Below are positions 44,655 to 53,709 of a stretch of 64,000 bases of DNA, one piece after another (position 1 is the stretch's first letter; each line of letters begins with the position of its first letter). The position numbers were made by a program, and so were the translations under genes. A model generated the notes under the pieces. That model did no database searches. It was not told where the DNA came from and saw only the letters and a program-made list of their open reading frames with translations. Origin of the DNA: Ignavibacteriales bacterium (GTDB lineage Bacteria > Bacteroidota > Ignavibacteria > Ignavibacteriales > Ignavibacteriaceae); contig JADJHL010000008.1 in the NCBI GenBank assembly GCA_016707585.1, positions 434,001 through 498,000 on the forward strand, read 5' to 3'.

Positions 44655-46661
44655 ATGAATAAAGTTTTTCTCTTTTTGTTTGTCGTTTTACTTGTAAGTG
44701 TAAATTTTGCTCAGGATCTTCCGCATAAAATGACTGAAGAAGAAAAACTTATCTGGCAGAATTATCAACCACAGTTGCTTCCGCAGTTTACAAATCCGCC
44801 ACCAACGCCGGTAAGAACTATGGCTGAGTGGGAGGAATTGCAAGGGATTATTATTACTTGGACTTCATATACAACAATCTTAAGACAAATTGTTGATTAT
44901 GCTCAGGACGAAGGTTTGGTTTATATAGTTTGCAGCGATTCTAATAGTGTAAAAAGTTTTCTTACCTCTGGAGGAGTTCCATTAATTAATTTAAAATTCC
45001 TTATAACTTCGTTCAATTCGATTTGGGTAAGAGATTACGGTCCTTGGTCTGTTTATGCAGGAGTTTCGGATACTTTAAAGATTATCGATTGGATATACAA
45101 TCGCCCGCGTCCGCTGGATGATGATGTCCCAGTTTACTTTGCAAATTATACAAGTCTTCCTATTTACCAAACAACAACTCCGCCTTATGATCTTATTGCC
45201 ACAGGCGGAAACTTTATGACTGATGGACACGGAACAGGGTTTTCATCAAACTTAATTCTGGATGAAAATCCCGGTAAAACAGAATCCCAGATCAATTTAA
45301 TAATGAATAAGTTTATGGGATTAGATAGATATATTAAAATGCAAACACTTCCTTATGATGATATTCATCATATTGATATGCATATGAAATTACTTGATGA
45401 AGAGACCTTGCTTGTTGGTCAGTATCCATTAGGAGTTGCAGATGGTCCGCAGATAGAAGCCAACCTGCAATACATTTTAAATAATTTTTTAACGTGTTAC
45501 GGAAGACCTTATAAAGTTGTTCGTATTCCTATGCCTCCCGAAAACGGTCAGTATCCTCCATCAGGAGATTACAGAACTTATACTAATTCTATAATTGTAA
45601 ATAAAACGGTTATTGTTCCAACTTATGAATTACAGTATGACACTACAGCATTAAGAATTTATAGAGAAGCAATGCCCGGTTATAGAGTTGTTGGAATTAA
45701 TTCAAATACGATTATTACTTCATTGGGTGCAATTCACTGCATTACAAAAGAAGTTGGAGTTGATGAACCCGTTTATATTTCGCATCCCAAAATTAGCGTT
45801 GAAATAGTTTCAGCAGATCCAATAGAAGTTAAAGCATTTATAAAAACTAAATCAGGAGTTTCAAACGCCTCCGTTTATTGGACTACTGATACAACACAAA
45901 ATTTTTCCGTTTTACCAATGACAAGTATTTCAGTTGATACATTCACTGCGTTTATTCCGGTTCAGCCCAATGGAACAGAAGTGTTTTACTACATTTCAGC
46001 TGTAGCAATCAGCGGAAGGACAATTACCAAACCATTAACGGCACCGGAAGGATATTATCACTTTAAAGTATCTAATATTGTTCCAGTTGAACTACTATCT
46101 TTTGCAGCTTCATCAATTGAAAATACAGTTACTTTAAATTGGAGTACAGTAACAGAGACAAATAACTCAGGATTTGAAATTCAAAGATTAAAAGATTCAA
46201 AGATTGAAAAATTAAAAGTTTGGGAGAAAATTGGATTTATACGTGGTAATGGAACAACAACAGAACCTAAATCTTATTCCTTTGTTGATAAGGATATAAC
46301 TGCAGGAAAATATCAGTACAGATTAAAACAAATCGATTTTAATGGATCATTTGAATATTCAAATGTAATTTCAGTCGAGTTAGATTTGCCAACAAAGTTT
46401 ACTTTAGAACAAAACTACCCAAACCCTTTTAATCCAAGTACAATAATAAGTTACCAATTACCAAAAGCTGGTAATGTAACATTAAAAGTATTTGATGTTT
46501 TAGGAAGGGAAGTAGCAGTACTTGTTGATGAAGAAAAGGCTGCTGGCTCTTACAATGTAGAATTTGGAGTTAAGAGTTTAGAATTAAGTTCTGGAATTTA
46601 TTTCTACCAACTTAAAGTTGGTGATTATTTAGAAACTAAAAAAATGTTATTAATCAAATAA
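44655..46661 (+). CDS. T9SS-exported peptidylarginine/agmatine deiminase (PAD_porph type)
   Basis: A 668-residue secreted enzyme of the PAD_porph family (agmatine deiminases and P. gingivalis PPAD). Signal peptide; catalytic domain at about 25-370 with the expected residues: Asp127 in IWVRDYGPW, His239 and Asp241 in HHIDMH, Asn311 in YTNSIIV and Cys362 in GAIHCITKE. An Ig-like region and a T9SS sorting domain follow, the same arrangement as PPAD, which citrullinates C-terminal arginines of host and self peptides. Here the substrate may be free agmatine or environmental peptides. Catalytic set looks intact. Confidence 0.88.
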   Translation: MNKVFLFLFVVLLVSVNFAQDLPHKMTEEEKLIWQNYQPQLLPQFTNPPPTPVRTMAEWEELQGIIITWTSYTTILRQIVDYAQDEGLVYIVCSDSNSVKSFLTSGGVPLINLKFLITSFNSIWVRDYGPWSVYAGVSDTLKIIDWIYNRPRPLDDDVPVYFANYTSLPIYQTTTPPYDLIATGGNFMTDGHGTGFSSNLILDENPGKTESQINLIMNKFMGLDRYIKMQTLPYDDIHHIDMHMKLLDEETLLVGQYPLGVADGPQIEANLQYILNNFLTCYGRPYKVVRIPMPPENGQYPPSGDYRTYTNSIIVNKTVIVPTYELQYDTTALRIYREAMPGYRVVGINSNTIITSLGAIHCITKEVGVDEPVYISHPKISVEIVSADPIEVKAFIKTKSGVSNASVYWTTDTTQNFSVLPMTSISVDTFTAFIPVQPNGTEVFYYISAVAISGRTITKPLTAPEGYYHFKVSNIVPVELLSFAASSIENTVTLNWSTVTETNNSGFEIQRLKDSKIEKLKVWEKIGFIRGNGTTTEPKSYSFVDKDITAGKYQYRLKQIDFNGSFEYSNVISVELDLPTKFTLEQNYPNPFNPSTIISYQLPKAGNVTLKVFDVLGREVAVLVDEEKAAGSYNVEFGVKSLELSSGIYFYQLKVGDYLETKKMLLIK

Positions 46662-46677
46662 TTATTTAAGGGGCATT

Positions 46678-48045
46678 ATGCACAAATTAATTTTAGTTGG
46701 TTTGATTTTTATTTGTAACCAAACCTTTGCTCAAAAATATATAGAATTATTCAAGCAGGATATTCCTGATAATATCAAATCTGATCGTGTGCTTAGTAAT
46801 TCACTTGATATTAATCTTGAGAGAAATATAGCTCTAAATCCAGAGTTAATTTATTTCACTCTCAATTATTTTCAACAGTATGATGGAAGCAAATTTGATA
46901 CAAAGTATTTTGAAATTCTTAAAATGAATGAAAGATTCTGGTTTTTAAGACGCAACGATTGGGCAAATACTACGATTGATAAAGTAAATGCAACTGAAGA
47001 TCACGATATAATCTTTAATACAGCGGTTCCTTTAAAGAGCTTAGTTGTTGATGTAAAGAAAATGGATAATGACAAGCTAACTGAACTGAGTGCTAGCGAA
47101 AAACAATTAAGTGATTTTTATATTGTTAAATATTACAATAAGAATTCCGAGATGAAATTTGATAATAAAACAAATTATTCGCAGATAAGAAATCAAATTG
47201 AAGAGACTAAGCAACATTATTTTAAAGAGGTAAAAGCAGATCCGAAATTGCTTTCCTCGCCATCAGAAATAGTGGACAATGTTATTGATAATTGGTATCT
47301 ATTGTTGGACGATAAAGAATTGGAAGGATCAAACCTTTTGATAACTTGTTTAGATGATGTGCTTTTGGATAAGGGAAGAAAAAAATATTCAGTGTTTCTT
47401 GGTGGTGTATTTATTAATAATACATTAAACTTTGAGGAGAATTTAAGTTTTCCTGGAATCTCGCATACAGTTAAATTAAACAAAAGTGCTTCTTTACCAC
47501 AGCTTACTTTAGGGATTGGCTACAAACTATTTTTTGATAAAAAATCTTACTTCTTATCTTACATTGATATACAAGCATTTTATTCTATGGGGTACAAGAA
47601 TGTAAATGACAAATATCCAGTAGCTTATACAAATCGCGAAGTTACTTCAACTTATACTATTGATGAAACAGTTAGAAATTTTAATAACGATTACAAATTA
47701 TCTTCATTAAATAGTTATGGGATAAAATTAGCTGTGCCTTTATATGAATTAAATTTTCTAGTTATTGAAGCAGCTTTTAATTTTAGTATGAATAGTTATG
47801 TATTTAAACCGGATATGCATTTTACGTATTCAAAGTATAAAACAAATGTTGGCCCGCCGATTACTAGAGAAACACTCTCACTAGGTGCGCAAACTTTGCA
47901 AGAAGAAGAAATTAATAAATACTTTTCAATAATTCCTATGATTGATGCAAATCTAAAAATAGATAGTAGATTTGGTGTAAGAATTAGTGCTAGTTATAAT
48001 TATGCAGCAATGAGCATTTTTTATAATACACCTTTGATTTATTAA
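46678..48045 (+). CDS. Exported protein with C-terminal barrel-like region, unknown
   Basis: A 455-residue protein with a signal peptide (LILVGLIFICNQTFAQ) and no T9SS sorting domain. The first half is mixed and charged; from about residue 235 (KYSVFLGGVFINNTLNF) a strand-rich pattern typical of outer-membrane barrels starts and ends at LIY. It begins 16 bases after the deiminase gene and ends before a terminator hairpin. I recognise no family. Confidence 0.65.
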   Translation: MHKLILVGLIFICNQTFAQKYIELFKQDIPDNIKSDRVLSNSLDINLERNIALNPELIYFTLNYFQQYDGSKFDTKYFEILKMNERFWFLRRNDWANTTIDKVNATEDHDIIFNTAVPLKSLVVDVKKMDNDKLTELSASEKQLSDFYIVKYYNKNSEMKFDNKTNYSQIRNQIEETKQHYFKEVKADPKLLSSPSEIVDNVIDNWYLLLDDKELEGSNLLITCLDDVLLDKGRKKYSVFLGGVFINNTLNFEENLSFPGISHTVKLNKSASLPQLTLGIGYKLFFDKKSYFLSYIDIQAFYSMGYKNVNDKYPVAYTNREVTSTYTIDETVRNFNNDYKLSSLNSYGIKLAVPLYELNFLVIEAAFNFSMNSYVFKPDMHFTYSKYKTNVGPPITRETLSLGAQTLQEEEINKYFSIIPMIDANLKIDSRFGVRISASYNYAAMSIFYNTPLIY

Positions 48046-48066
48046 TCAATTGTTATCTTTTTTAAT

Positions 48067-48092
48067 AAACGCAGTACTTGTGTATTGCGTTT
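48067..48092 (+). terminator. Terminator hairpin
   Basis: 11-bp stem AAACGCAGTAC / GTATTGCGTTT (one G-T pair) with loop TTGT, followed by TAATTTTCC. Ends the T9SS cluster transcript. Confidence 0.75.
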
Positions 48093-48214
48093 AATTTTCC
48101 TCCCTTGAGAATTTTATAATCTTTCAAATCTTTTAATTTATTACATCTGCTTCTCATCCCAATTTTTTTTAAGTTTGATGTAGAAATTGAATTTACTTTT
48201 TACGGAGACTTAAA

Positions 48215-49435
48215 ATGATCAAAAAAATAATTCCTGCTGTTAGAACCGAAAACATTACTTATGCAGTTAGAGATATTGTTGTTCTTGCAAATCAAGTTGC
48301 AAAAACTGGAAAAGAAATGTTGTACTTAAATATTGGTGATCCGAATCTATATGATTTTGTTCCGCCAAAACATCTTGTTGATGCAACGTATCAGGCAATG
48401 TTAAAAAACTTAAATGGTTATGCGCCTTCATCAGGAATCGGCGAAGCTGTAAAAGCAATTGAAGCTGAAGCAGAACGAAAAGGTATTACAAATGTTCACG
48501 ATATTTTTGTTACAACAGGCGCAAGTGAAGCGATTGATATTTGTTTAACTGCACTTGTAAACGATGGTGAAAATGTTCTTACTCCAACTCCTGGTTATCC
48601 GCTTTACACGGCAATCGCAAGCAAATTACAAATGATGGAAAATCCCTATTACCTTGATGAATCAAACGGATGGCTGCCGGATATTCAAGATATAAAAACA
48701 AAAATAAATGATAAGACAAAAGCGATTGTGCTTATCAATCCAAACAATCCAACTGGTTCACTTTATACTCGAGAAAATTTGCAGCAGATTGTTGATTTAG
48801 CACTTGAGCACAATCTTGTAATCTTTGCTGATGAAATTTATGACAAGCTTCTGTTTGATGGAAAGAAACATATTTCAATTGCATCATTAAATAAAGATGT
48901 TTCCTGCATAACATTTGGTGGATTGTCTAAAAATTATATGGTGCCAGGATTTAGAATTGGCTGGGGAATCGTAAGCGGAAGAAAAGAAGTTTTATCTGAT
49001 TTTATAGAAGCTGTAAATAAAATTTTGCGCGCAAGATTATCCGCAAATCATCCTGAACAATATGGAATAAAACCTTCGCTCGAAGGTAACCACGATCATC
49101 TTACAGAAGGAATGAAAAAACTTACAATGCGCAGAGATTTAACGGTTGAAATGTTAAATGCAATACCAGGAATTTCCTGCGTAAAACCTGAAGGTGCATT
49201 TTATGCTTTCCCAAAATTAGAGATGAAACAACCCGATGCACATTTTGTTGGTGAATTGATTCGTGAAACCGGAGTTGTAATTGTTCCCGGTAGTGGATTT
49301 GGGCAGGTTCCGGGCACACATCATTTTAGAGTTGTGTTTTTACCTAACGAACAAATTCTGGAAAAAGCTTATAAAGCTATTGGAGAGTTTTTTGTTAAGT
49401 ATCTGGAAAAGTATCCTGATTTGGTGGAAGCTTAA
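48215..49435 (+). CDS. Class I/II aminotransferase (alanine/aspartate type)
   Basis: A 406-residue PLP transaminase of fold type I, related to alanine-synthesising AlaA-type enzymes. Evidence: TTGASEAIDICLTAL (cofactor phosphate), NPNNPTGSLYT, FADEIYDKLLFDG and the Schiff-base Lys in FGGLSKNYMVPGFRIGWG. Length is typical. A GGAG site precedes ATG 48215. The last 18 codons (GEFFVKYLEKYPDLVEA and stop) have a second, diverged copy beyond the RhuM gene, at 50490-50544, so an insertion may have replaced the original 3' end. Confidence 0.9.
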   Translation: MIKKIIPAVRTENITYAVRDIVVLANQVAKTGKEMLYLNIGDPNLYDFVPPKHLVDATYQAMLKNLNGYAPSSGIGEAVKAIEAEAERKGITNVHDIFVTTGASEAIDICLTALVNDGENVLTPTPGYPLYTAIASKLQMMENPYYLDESNGWLPDIQDIKTKINDKTKAIVLINPNNPTGSLYTRENLQQIVDLALEHNLVIFADEIYDKLLFDGKKHISIASLNKDVSCITFGGLSKNYMVPGFRIGWGIVSGRKEVLSDFIEAVNKILRARLSANHPEQYGIKPSLEGNHDHLTEGMKKLTMRRDLTVEMLNAIPGISCVKPEGAFYAFPKLEMKQPDAHFVGELIRETGVVIVPGSGFGQVPGTHHFRVVFLPNEQILEKAYKAIGEFFVKYLEKYPDLVEA

Positions 49436-49446
49436 ATTTTGTATAT

Positions 49447-50472
49447 ATGATTAAAAAAAACTCACCACAATCAAACGATATTATCTTTTACTCATCACCA
49501 AAAGGTGATGTAAGAGTCGAAGTATTTTTTCAGGATGAAACATTCTGGCTTAGTCAAAAAAGAATGGCTGAGTTGTTTGGAGTTGATGTACGAACAGTTA
49601 ACGAACATTTACAGAATATATACAAAACCAATGAACTTGTAATTGCGGCAACTATCCGGAATTTCCGGATAGTTCAAACTGAGGGGACTAGGGAAGTTTC
49701 GCGTGAAGTTGATTTTTACAATCTTGATGCAATCATTGCTGTTGGATACCGTGTAAATAGCTATCAGGCAACTCAATTCCGAATTTGGGCGACAAAAACT
49801 TTAAGAGAGTATATCATAAAAGGTTTTGTATTAGATGATGAACGCTTGAAGCAAGGCAAACGTTTTGGCAAAGACTATTTTGATGAATTACTTGAACGCA
49901 TCCGTGAGATTCGTGCCAGTGAAAGAAGGTTTTATCTAAAGATTACTGACATTTATGAACAATGCAGCATTGACTATGAAAAAGAAGCAGAAATAACCAG
50001 GACATTTTTTAAAGCTGTCCAAAATAAATTACATTGGGCAACCACAGGTAAAACTGCCGCACAAATTATTTCAGAACGGGCAAATTCTACAAACCCTAAC
50101 ATGGGTTTGCAGACATGGAAGAATTCACCCAAAGGTAAAATTCTAAAGTCGGATGTAGTTGTAGCTAAAAATTATCTGATTGAAAAAGAAATAAAAGAAT
50201 TAGAAAGAGTTGTAACTATGTATTTGGACTATGCCGAAAATCAAGCGGCAAGACAAATCCCAATGAAAATGAAAGACTGGATTTCTAAACTTGATGCTTT
50301 CTTAAAGTTTAATGAATATGATATTTTAAAAGGCGGTGGAAAAGTTAAACACGTAGTGGCTAAAAAACTGGCTGAGGATGAATACGAAAAGTATCGTATA
50401 GTTCAGGATAAAACTTTTGAAAGTGATTTTGAAAGAGAAGTAAAAAAGTTTTCGGATAAGGAAAAGAAATAG
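49447..50472 (+). CDS. RhuM family protein (virulence-associated)
   Basis: A 341-residue member of the RhuM family, named from a Salmonella pathogenicity island gene. N-terminal region with FWLSQKRMAELFGVDVRTVNEHLQNIY looks like a helix-turn-helix; EVDFYNLDAIIAVGYRVNSYQATQFRIWAT is the family core. These genes are patchily spread, often on mobile or defence-rich islands. It begins 11 bases after the aminotransferase stop. Biochemical role unknown; a regulatory or phage-related one is possible. See the duplicated gene end at 50490-50544. Confidence 0.88.
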   Translation: MIKKNSPQSNDIIFYSSPKGDVRVEVFFQDETFWLSQKRMAELFGVDVRTVNEHLQNIYKTNELVIAATIRNFRIVQTEGTREVSREVDFYNLDAIIAVGYRVNSYQATQFRIWATKTLREYIIKGFVLDDERLKQGKRFGKDYFDELLERIREIRASERRFYLKITDIYEQCSIDYEKEAEITRTFFKAVQNKLHWATTGKTAAQIISERANSTNPNMGLQTWKNSPKGKILKSDVVVAKNYLIEKEIKELERVVTMYLDYAENQAARQIPMKMKDWISKLDAFLKFNEYDILKGGGKVKHVVAKKLAEDEYEKYRIVQDKTFESDFEREVKKFSDKEKK

Positions 50473-50489
50473 TGATTTATTTGAATTAG

Positions 50490-50544
50490 TGGTGAGTTTT
50501 TTGTTAAGTACCAGGAAAAATTTGCTGATTTGGTTGAAGTATAA
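50490..50544 (+). pseudogene. Duplicated 3' end of the aminotransferase gene (remnant)
   Basis: 55 bases that read GEFFVKYQEKFADLVEV and stop in the same frame as the aminotransferase end GEFFVKYLEKYPDLVEA (49381-49435). 46 of 55 bases match; of the 9 differences most are silent or conservative, so it derives from a homologous gene kept under selection before being stranded. Similarity ends at 50489, right after RhuM's downstream spacer. Confidence 0.78.
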
Positions 50545-50652
50545 TTTTCAGAAAATGGCACACTGATTTTTATGATTTAATAAGATTAAGTAAGATCCTA
50601 AATATTCTTAATGATCAGTGTACTATTGTTTTATTTTCCTCTTTTCCCTTTC

Positions 50653-50683
50653 TTGATTGGCTAAACCTCTTTATCTATATTTG
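50653..50683 (+). promoter_or_regulatory. Predicted promoter of the M16 protease-nuo operon
   Basis: TTG at 50653-50655, spacer of 20, TATATTTG at 50676-50683, 35 bases before the GTG start at 50719. Matches TTG-N19/20-TAnnTTTG. Confidence 0.65.
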
Positions 50684-50718
50684 AACCTCATTTAATTCAT
50701 TATTAATAGATTGAAATT

Positions 50719-51969
50719 GTGGATAATTGTAAAGTAACGACGCTTTCTAACGGTGTAAAAATTGTATCGGAGTTTATTCCTTATCTTAAGTCTTTTTCGT
50801 TAGGATTTTGGTTTAATATTGGTGCGCGTGATGAGAATTTGAAGAATAATGGAATCTCACATTTCATCGAACATATGCTTTTTAAAGGAACAAAATCCCG
50901 CTCAGCAAAACAAATTTCTGATGAAATAGAATCTTACGGCGGCTACTTAAACGCCTTCACTTCTAAAGAGCACACTTGTTATTACGGTAGAGGTTTATCA
51001 GACAATTTCAAAAAAACGTTTGTTGTTCTTTCAGATATGATCCAGAATCCTTTATTCAAAGATTCACATATCAAAAAAGAAGCAGGTGTTGTGATAGATG
51101 AATTAAAAGATATTGATGATAATCCGGAAGAATTAATATTTGATAAGTTTGAAGAATCAGTTTTTAGTGGCCACACTTTAAGTTATCCGATTATCGGAAC
51201 TGAAAAAAATATTTTATCGTACAACTCAAGTACACTTCATCAGTTTCATAAAGCAACTTATCGATTAGATAATTTAATGATTGCGGTTTCTGGTGCAATC
51301 CCTCACGAAGAAGCCGTAGCACTTGCGGAAAAATATTTTACTTCAAAAAAAACAACATCGAACCAAAAAAGAAAAAACTTTGTTAAGCAAACAGTTAGTA
51401 ATGAAATAATTGAAAAAGAAATCCAGCAGGTTCATTCAATTATTGGAAGAACAACATATGGATTTAATGATTTGCGAAGACACAAATTAAAAGTTCTTTC
51501 AACTTTACTTGGTGATGGTAGTTCTTCAAGATTATTTCAGGAAGTTAGAGAAAAACTTGGGATGACTTATCAGATCAATACTTTCTTAAATTCTTATGAA
51601 GATGTTTCGGTTTTTGGCGTTTATTTTTCAACTAATGAAAAACAAACTGATAAAGTGAATGAGATTGTTAATCGCGAGTTTAACAAGCTTAGAACGACTG
51701 AAATAAAATCCAAAGAACTTAACAGAGTTAAAGAGTACATAAAAGGCAACACGTTAATGAGCCTTGAAAACACGACTAACAGAATGATAAGACTTGCTAA
51801 TTCAATTTATCATTATGGCAAAGTTGTTCCGATTGAAGATATATTAAATAAAATTGATGCAGTTACAGTTGAAGATGTTTTAAAACTTTCTAAAGAAGTT
51901 TTAAATGAATCAACACTTAGTAAAATTGTAATTTGTTCAAAAGATAATTCAATAAAAAAAGCAGCTTAA
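50719..51969 (+). CDS. M16 family zinc peptidase
   Basis: A 416-residue insulinase/processing-peptidase-like protein. Zinc motif HFIEH (in GISHFIEHMLFKG) at residues 51-55, with the downstream Glu of the family in KEAGVVIDELKD. The second half has the regulatory RRHKLKVLSTLLGDGSSSRLFQEVREK. No signal peptide. The GTG start has no strong ribosome site. Thirty-three bases before nuoG, so possibly co-transcribed with complex I genes. Confidence 0.9.
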   Translation: MDNCKVTTLSNGVKIVSEFIPYLKSFSLGFWFNIGARDENLKNNGISHFIEHMLFKGTKSRSAKQISDEIESYGGYLNAFTSKEHTCYYGRGLSDNFKKTFVVLSDMIQNPLFKDSHIKKEAGVVIDELKDIDDNPEELIFDKFEESVFSGHTLSYPIIGTEKNILSYNSSTLHQFHKATYRLDNLMIAVSGAIPHEEAVALAEKYFTSKKTTSNQKRKNFVKQTVSNEIIEKEIQQVHSIIGRTTYGFNDLRRHKLKVLSTLLGDGSSSRLFQEVREKLGMTYQINTFLNSYEDVSVFGVYFSTNEKQTDKVNEIVNREFNKLRTTEIKSKELNRVKEYIKGNTLMSLENTTNRMIRLANSIYHYGKVVPIEDILNKIDAVTVEDVLKLSKEVLNESTLSKIVICSKDNSIKKAA

Positions 51970-52002
51970 CTTAAAATAGTAAGCAAATATTCAGAGTAGA
52001 TT

Positions 52003-53688
52003 ATGCCTAAAATCATTGTTGATGGAAAAGAATTAGAATTCAAACAAGGCCAAACGATTATCGAAGCCGCAAAAGATCATGGAATTGATGTTCCACATTT
52101 TTGCTGGCATCCTAAACTTTCCGTTTCAGGTAATTGCCGAGTTTGTTTGGTAGAAGTTGAAAAAATGCCAAAGCTTGTTATAGCTTGTTCAACTGTTGCC
52201 GCAGAAGGAATGGTTGTTCATACCGCATCTGATAAAGCACTTGCTGCTCGCAATGCTGTTATGGAATTTATTCTTATCAATCATCCACTTGATTGCCCGA
52301 TTTGTGATGAAGCTGGTGAATGTAAATTGCAGGATTATGCTTATCAACATAGTAATGGCGAAAGCAGATTTGTTGAGACAAAAAATCATAAAGATAAAAG
52401 AGTTGAGCTTGGCCCAAATGTAATGTTTGATGGTGAACGATGTATTTCCTGTTCACGTTGTATAAGATTTTGTGATGAGATAGCAAAAGATCCTGAACTA
52501 ACATTTGTTCAAAGAGGAGATAGAGTTACAATCACAACCTTTCCCGGGCAACAACTTGATAATCCATACTCAATGAATGTAGTTGATATTTGTCCTGTTG
52601 GTGCATTAACAAATCGTGATTTTAGATTTAAATCTCGCGTTTGGGAAATGTCTCATACAAATTCTATTTGCAATGGTTGCGCTCGTGGTTGTAATATCGA
52701 ACTTTGGGTTAGAAATAACGAAGTATTAAGATTAGTTCCAAAATTTAATGAAGATGTGAACAGTTATTGGATGTGTGATCACGGAAGACTTAATACATTT
52801 AAATTTATCAATGCTGAAGATCGTGTCGATGGACCTCATATCAGAGTTGAAGGCAATTTAATTAAAGTCGGATGGGATGAAGCCTTCGCAAAAGCAGCAT
52901 CAAACTTAAAGGCATTTGGTAAGGATGAAGTTGCTGTACTTGGTTCTGCTTATGCAACAGTTGAAGATAATTTTGTTGCTGTTAAGTTTGCAAAATCTGT
53001 TTTAGGAACAGGACATTTAGATTTTGTTCATCACATCGATCCATCTTTTGGAGATGATATTTTAAAAAATGAAGATGTAACTCCAAATTCAAAAGGTGCA
53101 GAATTAGCAGGAGTAATTCCATCTAAAAACGGATCAGACTTTAATGGAATTATTAAATCAATCCGCGAAGGAAAAATTAAAGCACTTTATGTTTTAGAAG
53201 ATGATATTTTAAATGATAATCCCGAATTAGAAACTGTTCTATCAAAACTTGATTTACTAATTATAAATTCAACTAACTCTAACAAAACTACTGTTCTTGC
53301 TGATATCGTTTTTCCCTCAGCAACATATGCAGAAAAGAATGGAACTTTTGTAAACTTTACTGGAAGAGTTCAAAGAATTAGTCCAGCCATCGCAACCAAT
53401 GATGTTGATCGCGCTTTAGAAGGAATGGCAATGAGTCGCTGGGATAAGTTTGGAACTAAGTTTGATCGCTGGGCACAAGGTAAACATTATGATGCAAGAT
53501 CAAGCTGGAAAATTTTAGTTGGATTAGCATCAGCACTCGGACATAAATTAAAATACAATATGGCTGAAGAAGTTTTTCTTGATGTTGCAAACTCAGTTGA
53601 TGCTTTTAAAGGTTTGGATTACGATGTTATCGGTGAGCTTGGCACACAATTGAAAAATGTAAATTCTAAATCTACCGTTAAAATTTAG
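52003..53688 (+). CDS. nuoG: NADH-quinone oxidoreductase subunit G
   Basis: A 561-residue electron-transfer subunit of complex I. N-terminal [2Fe-2S] ferredoxin fold (CWHPKLSVSGNCRVCLVE), His/Cys cluster (HPLDCPICDEAGECKLQ), two [4Fe-4S] motifs (CISCSRCIRFC, CPVGAL) and a molybdopterin-type cluster (CNGCARGCNIELWV...C). Shorter than the 700-900 residues of many NuoG, as in several Bacteroidota-related genomes. First of a compact nuoGHI set; no nuoE or nuoF precede it. Confidence 0.93.
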   Translation: MPKIIVDGKELEFKQGQTIIEAAKDHGIDVPHFCWHPKLSVSGNCRVCLVEVEKMPKLVIACSTVAAEGMVVHTASDKALAARNAVMEFILINHPLDCPICDEAGECKLQDYAYQHSNGESRFVETKNHKDKRVELGPNVMFDGERCISCSRCIRFCDEIAKDPELTFVQRGDRVTITTFPGQQLDNPYSMNVVDICPVGALTNRDFRFKSRVWEMSHTNSICNGCARGCNIELWVRNNEVLRLVPKFNEDVNSYWMCDHGRLNTFKFINAEDRVDGPHIRVEGNLIKVGWDEAFAKAASNLKAFGKDEVAVLGSAYATVEDNFVAVKFAKSVLGTGHLDFVHHIDPSFGDDILKNEDVTPNSKGAELAGVIPSKNGSDFNGIIKSIREGKIKALYVLEDDILNDNPELETVLSKLDLLIINSTNSNKTTVLADIVFPSATYAEKNGTFVNFTGRVQRISPAIATNDVDRALEGMAMSRWDKFGTKFDRWAQGKHYDARSSWKILVGLASALGHKLKYNMAEEVFLDVANSVDAFKGLDYDVIGELGTQLKNVNSKSTVKI

Positions 53689-53709
53689 GTTATAAGGAAT
53701 TAATACTTA

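Larger units (their letters stand above)
49436..50544 (+). mobile_element. Candidate integrated RhuM cassette at the aminotransferase 3' end
   Basis: RhuM gene plus flanks, bounded on the left by the aminotransferase's stop (55-base end, 49381-49435) and on the right by a 55-base copy of that end (50490-50544), 46 of 55 identical and still in reading frame with its stop. This is the arrangement left when a unit integrates at a gene 3' end and supplies a replacement end. No integrase is visible in the unit. Confidence 0.5.

Noticed and set aside
35990..46661. Repeated 250-bp units considered as a CRISPR array or phage repeats
   Set aside because: They are coding sorting domains, far too long and without regular spacers.
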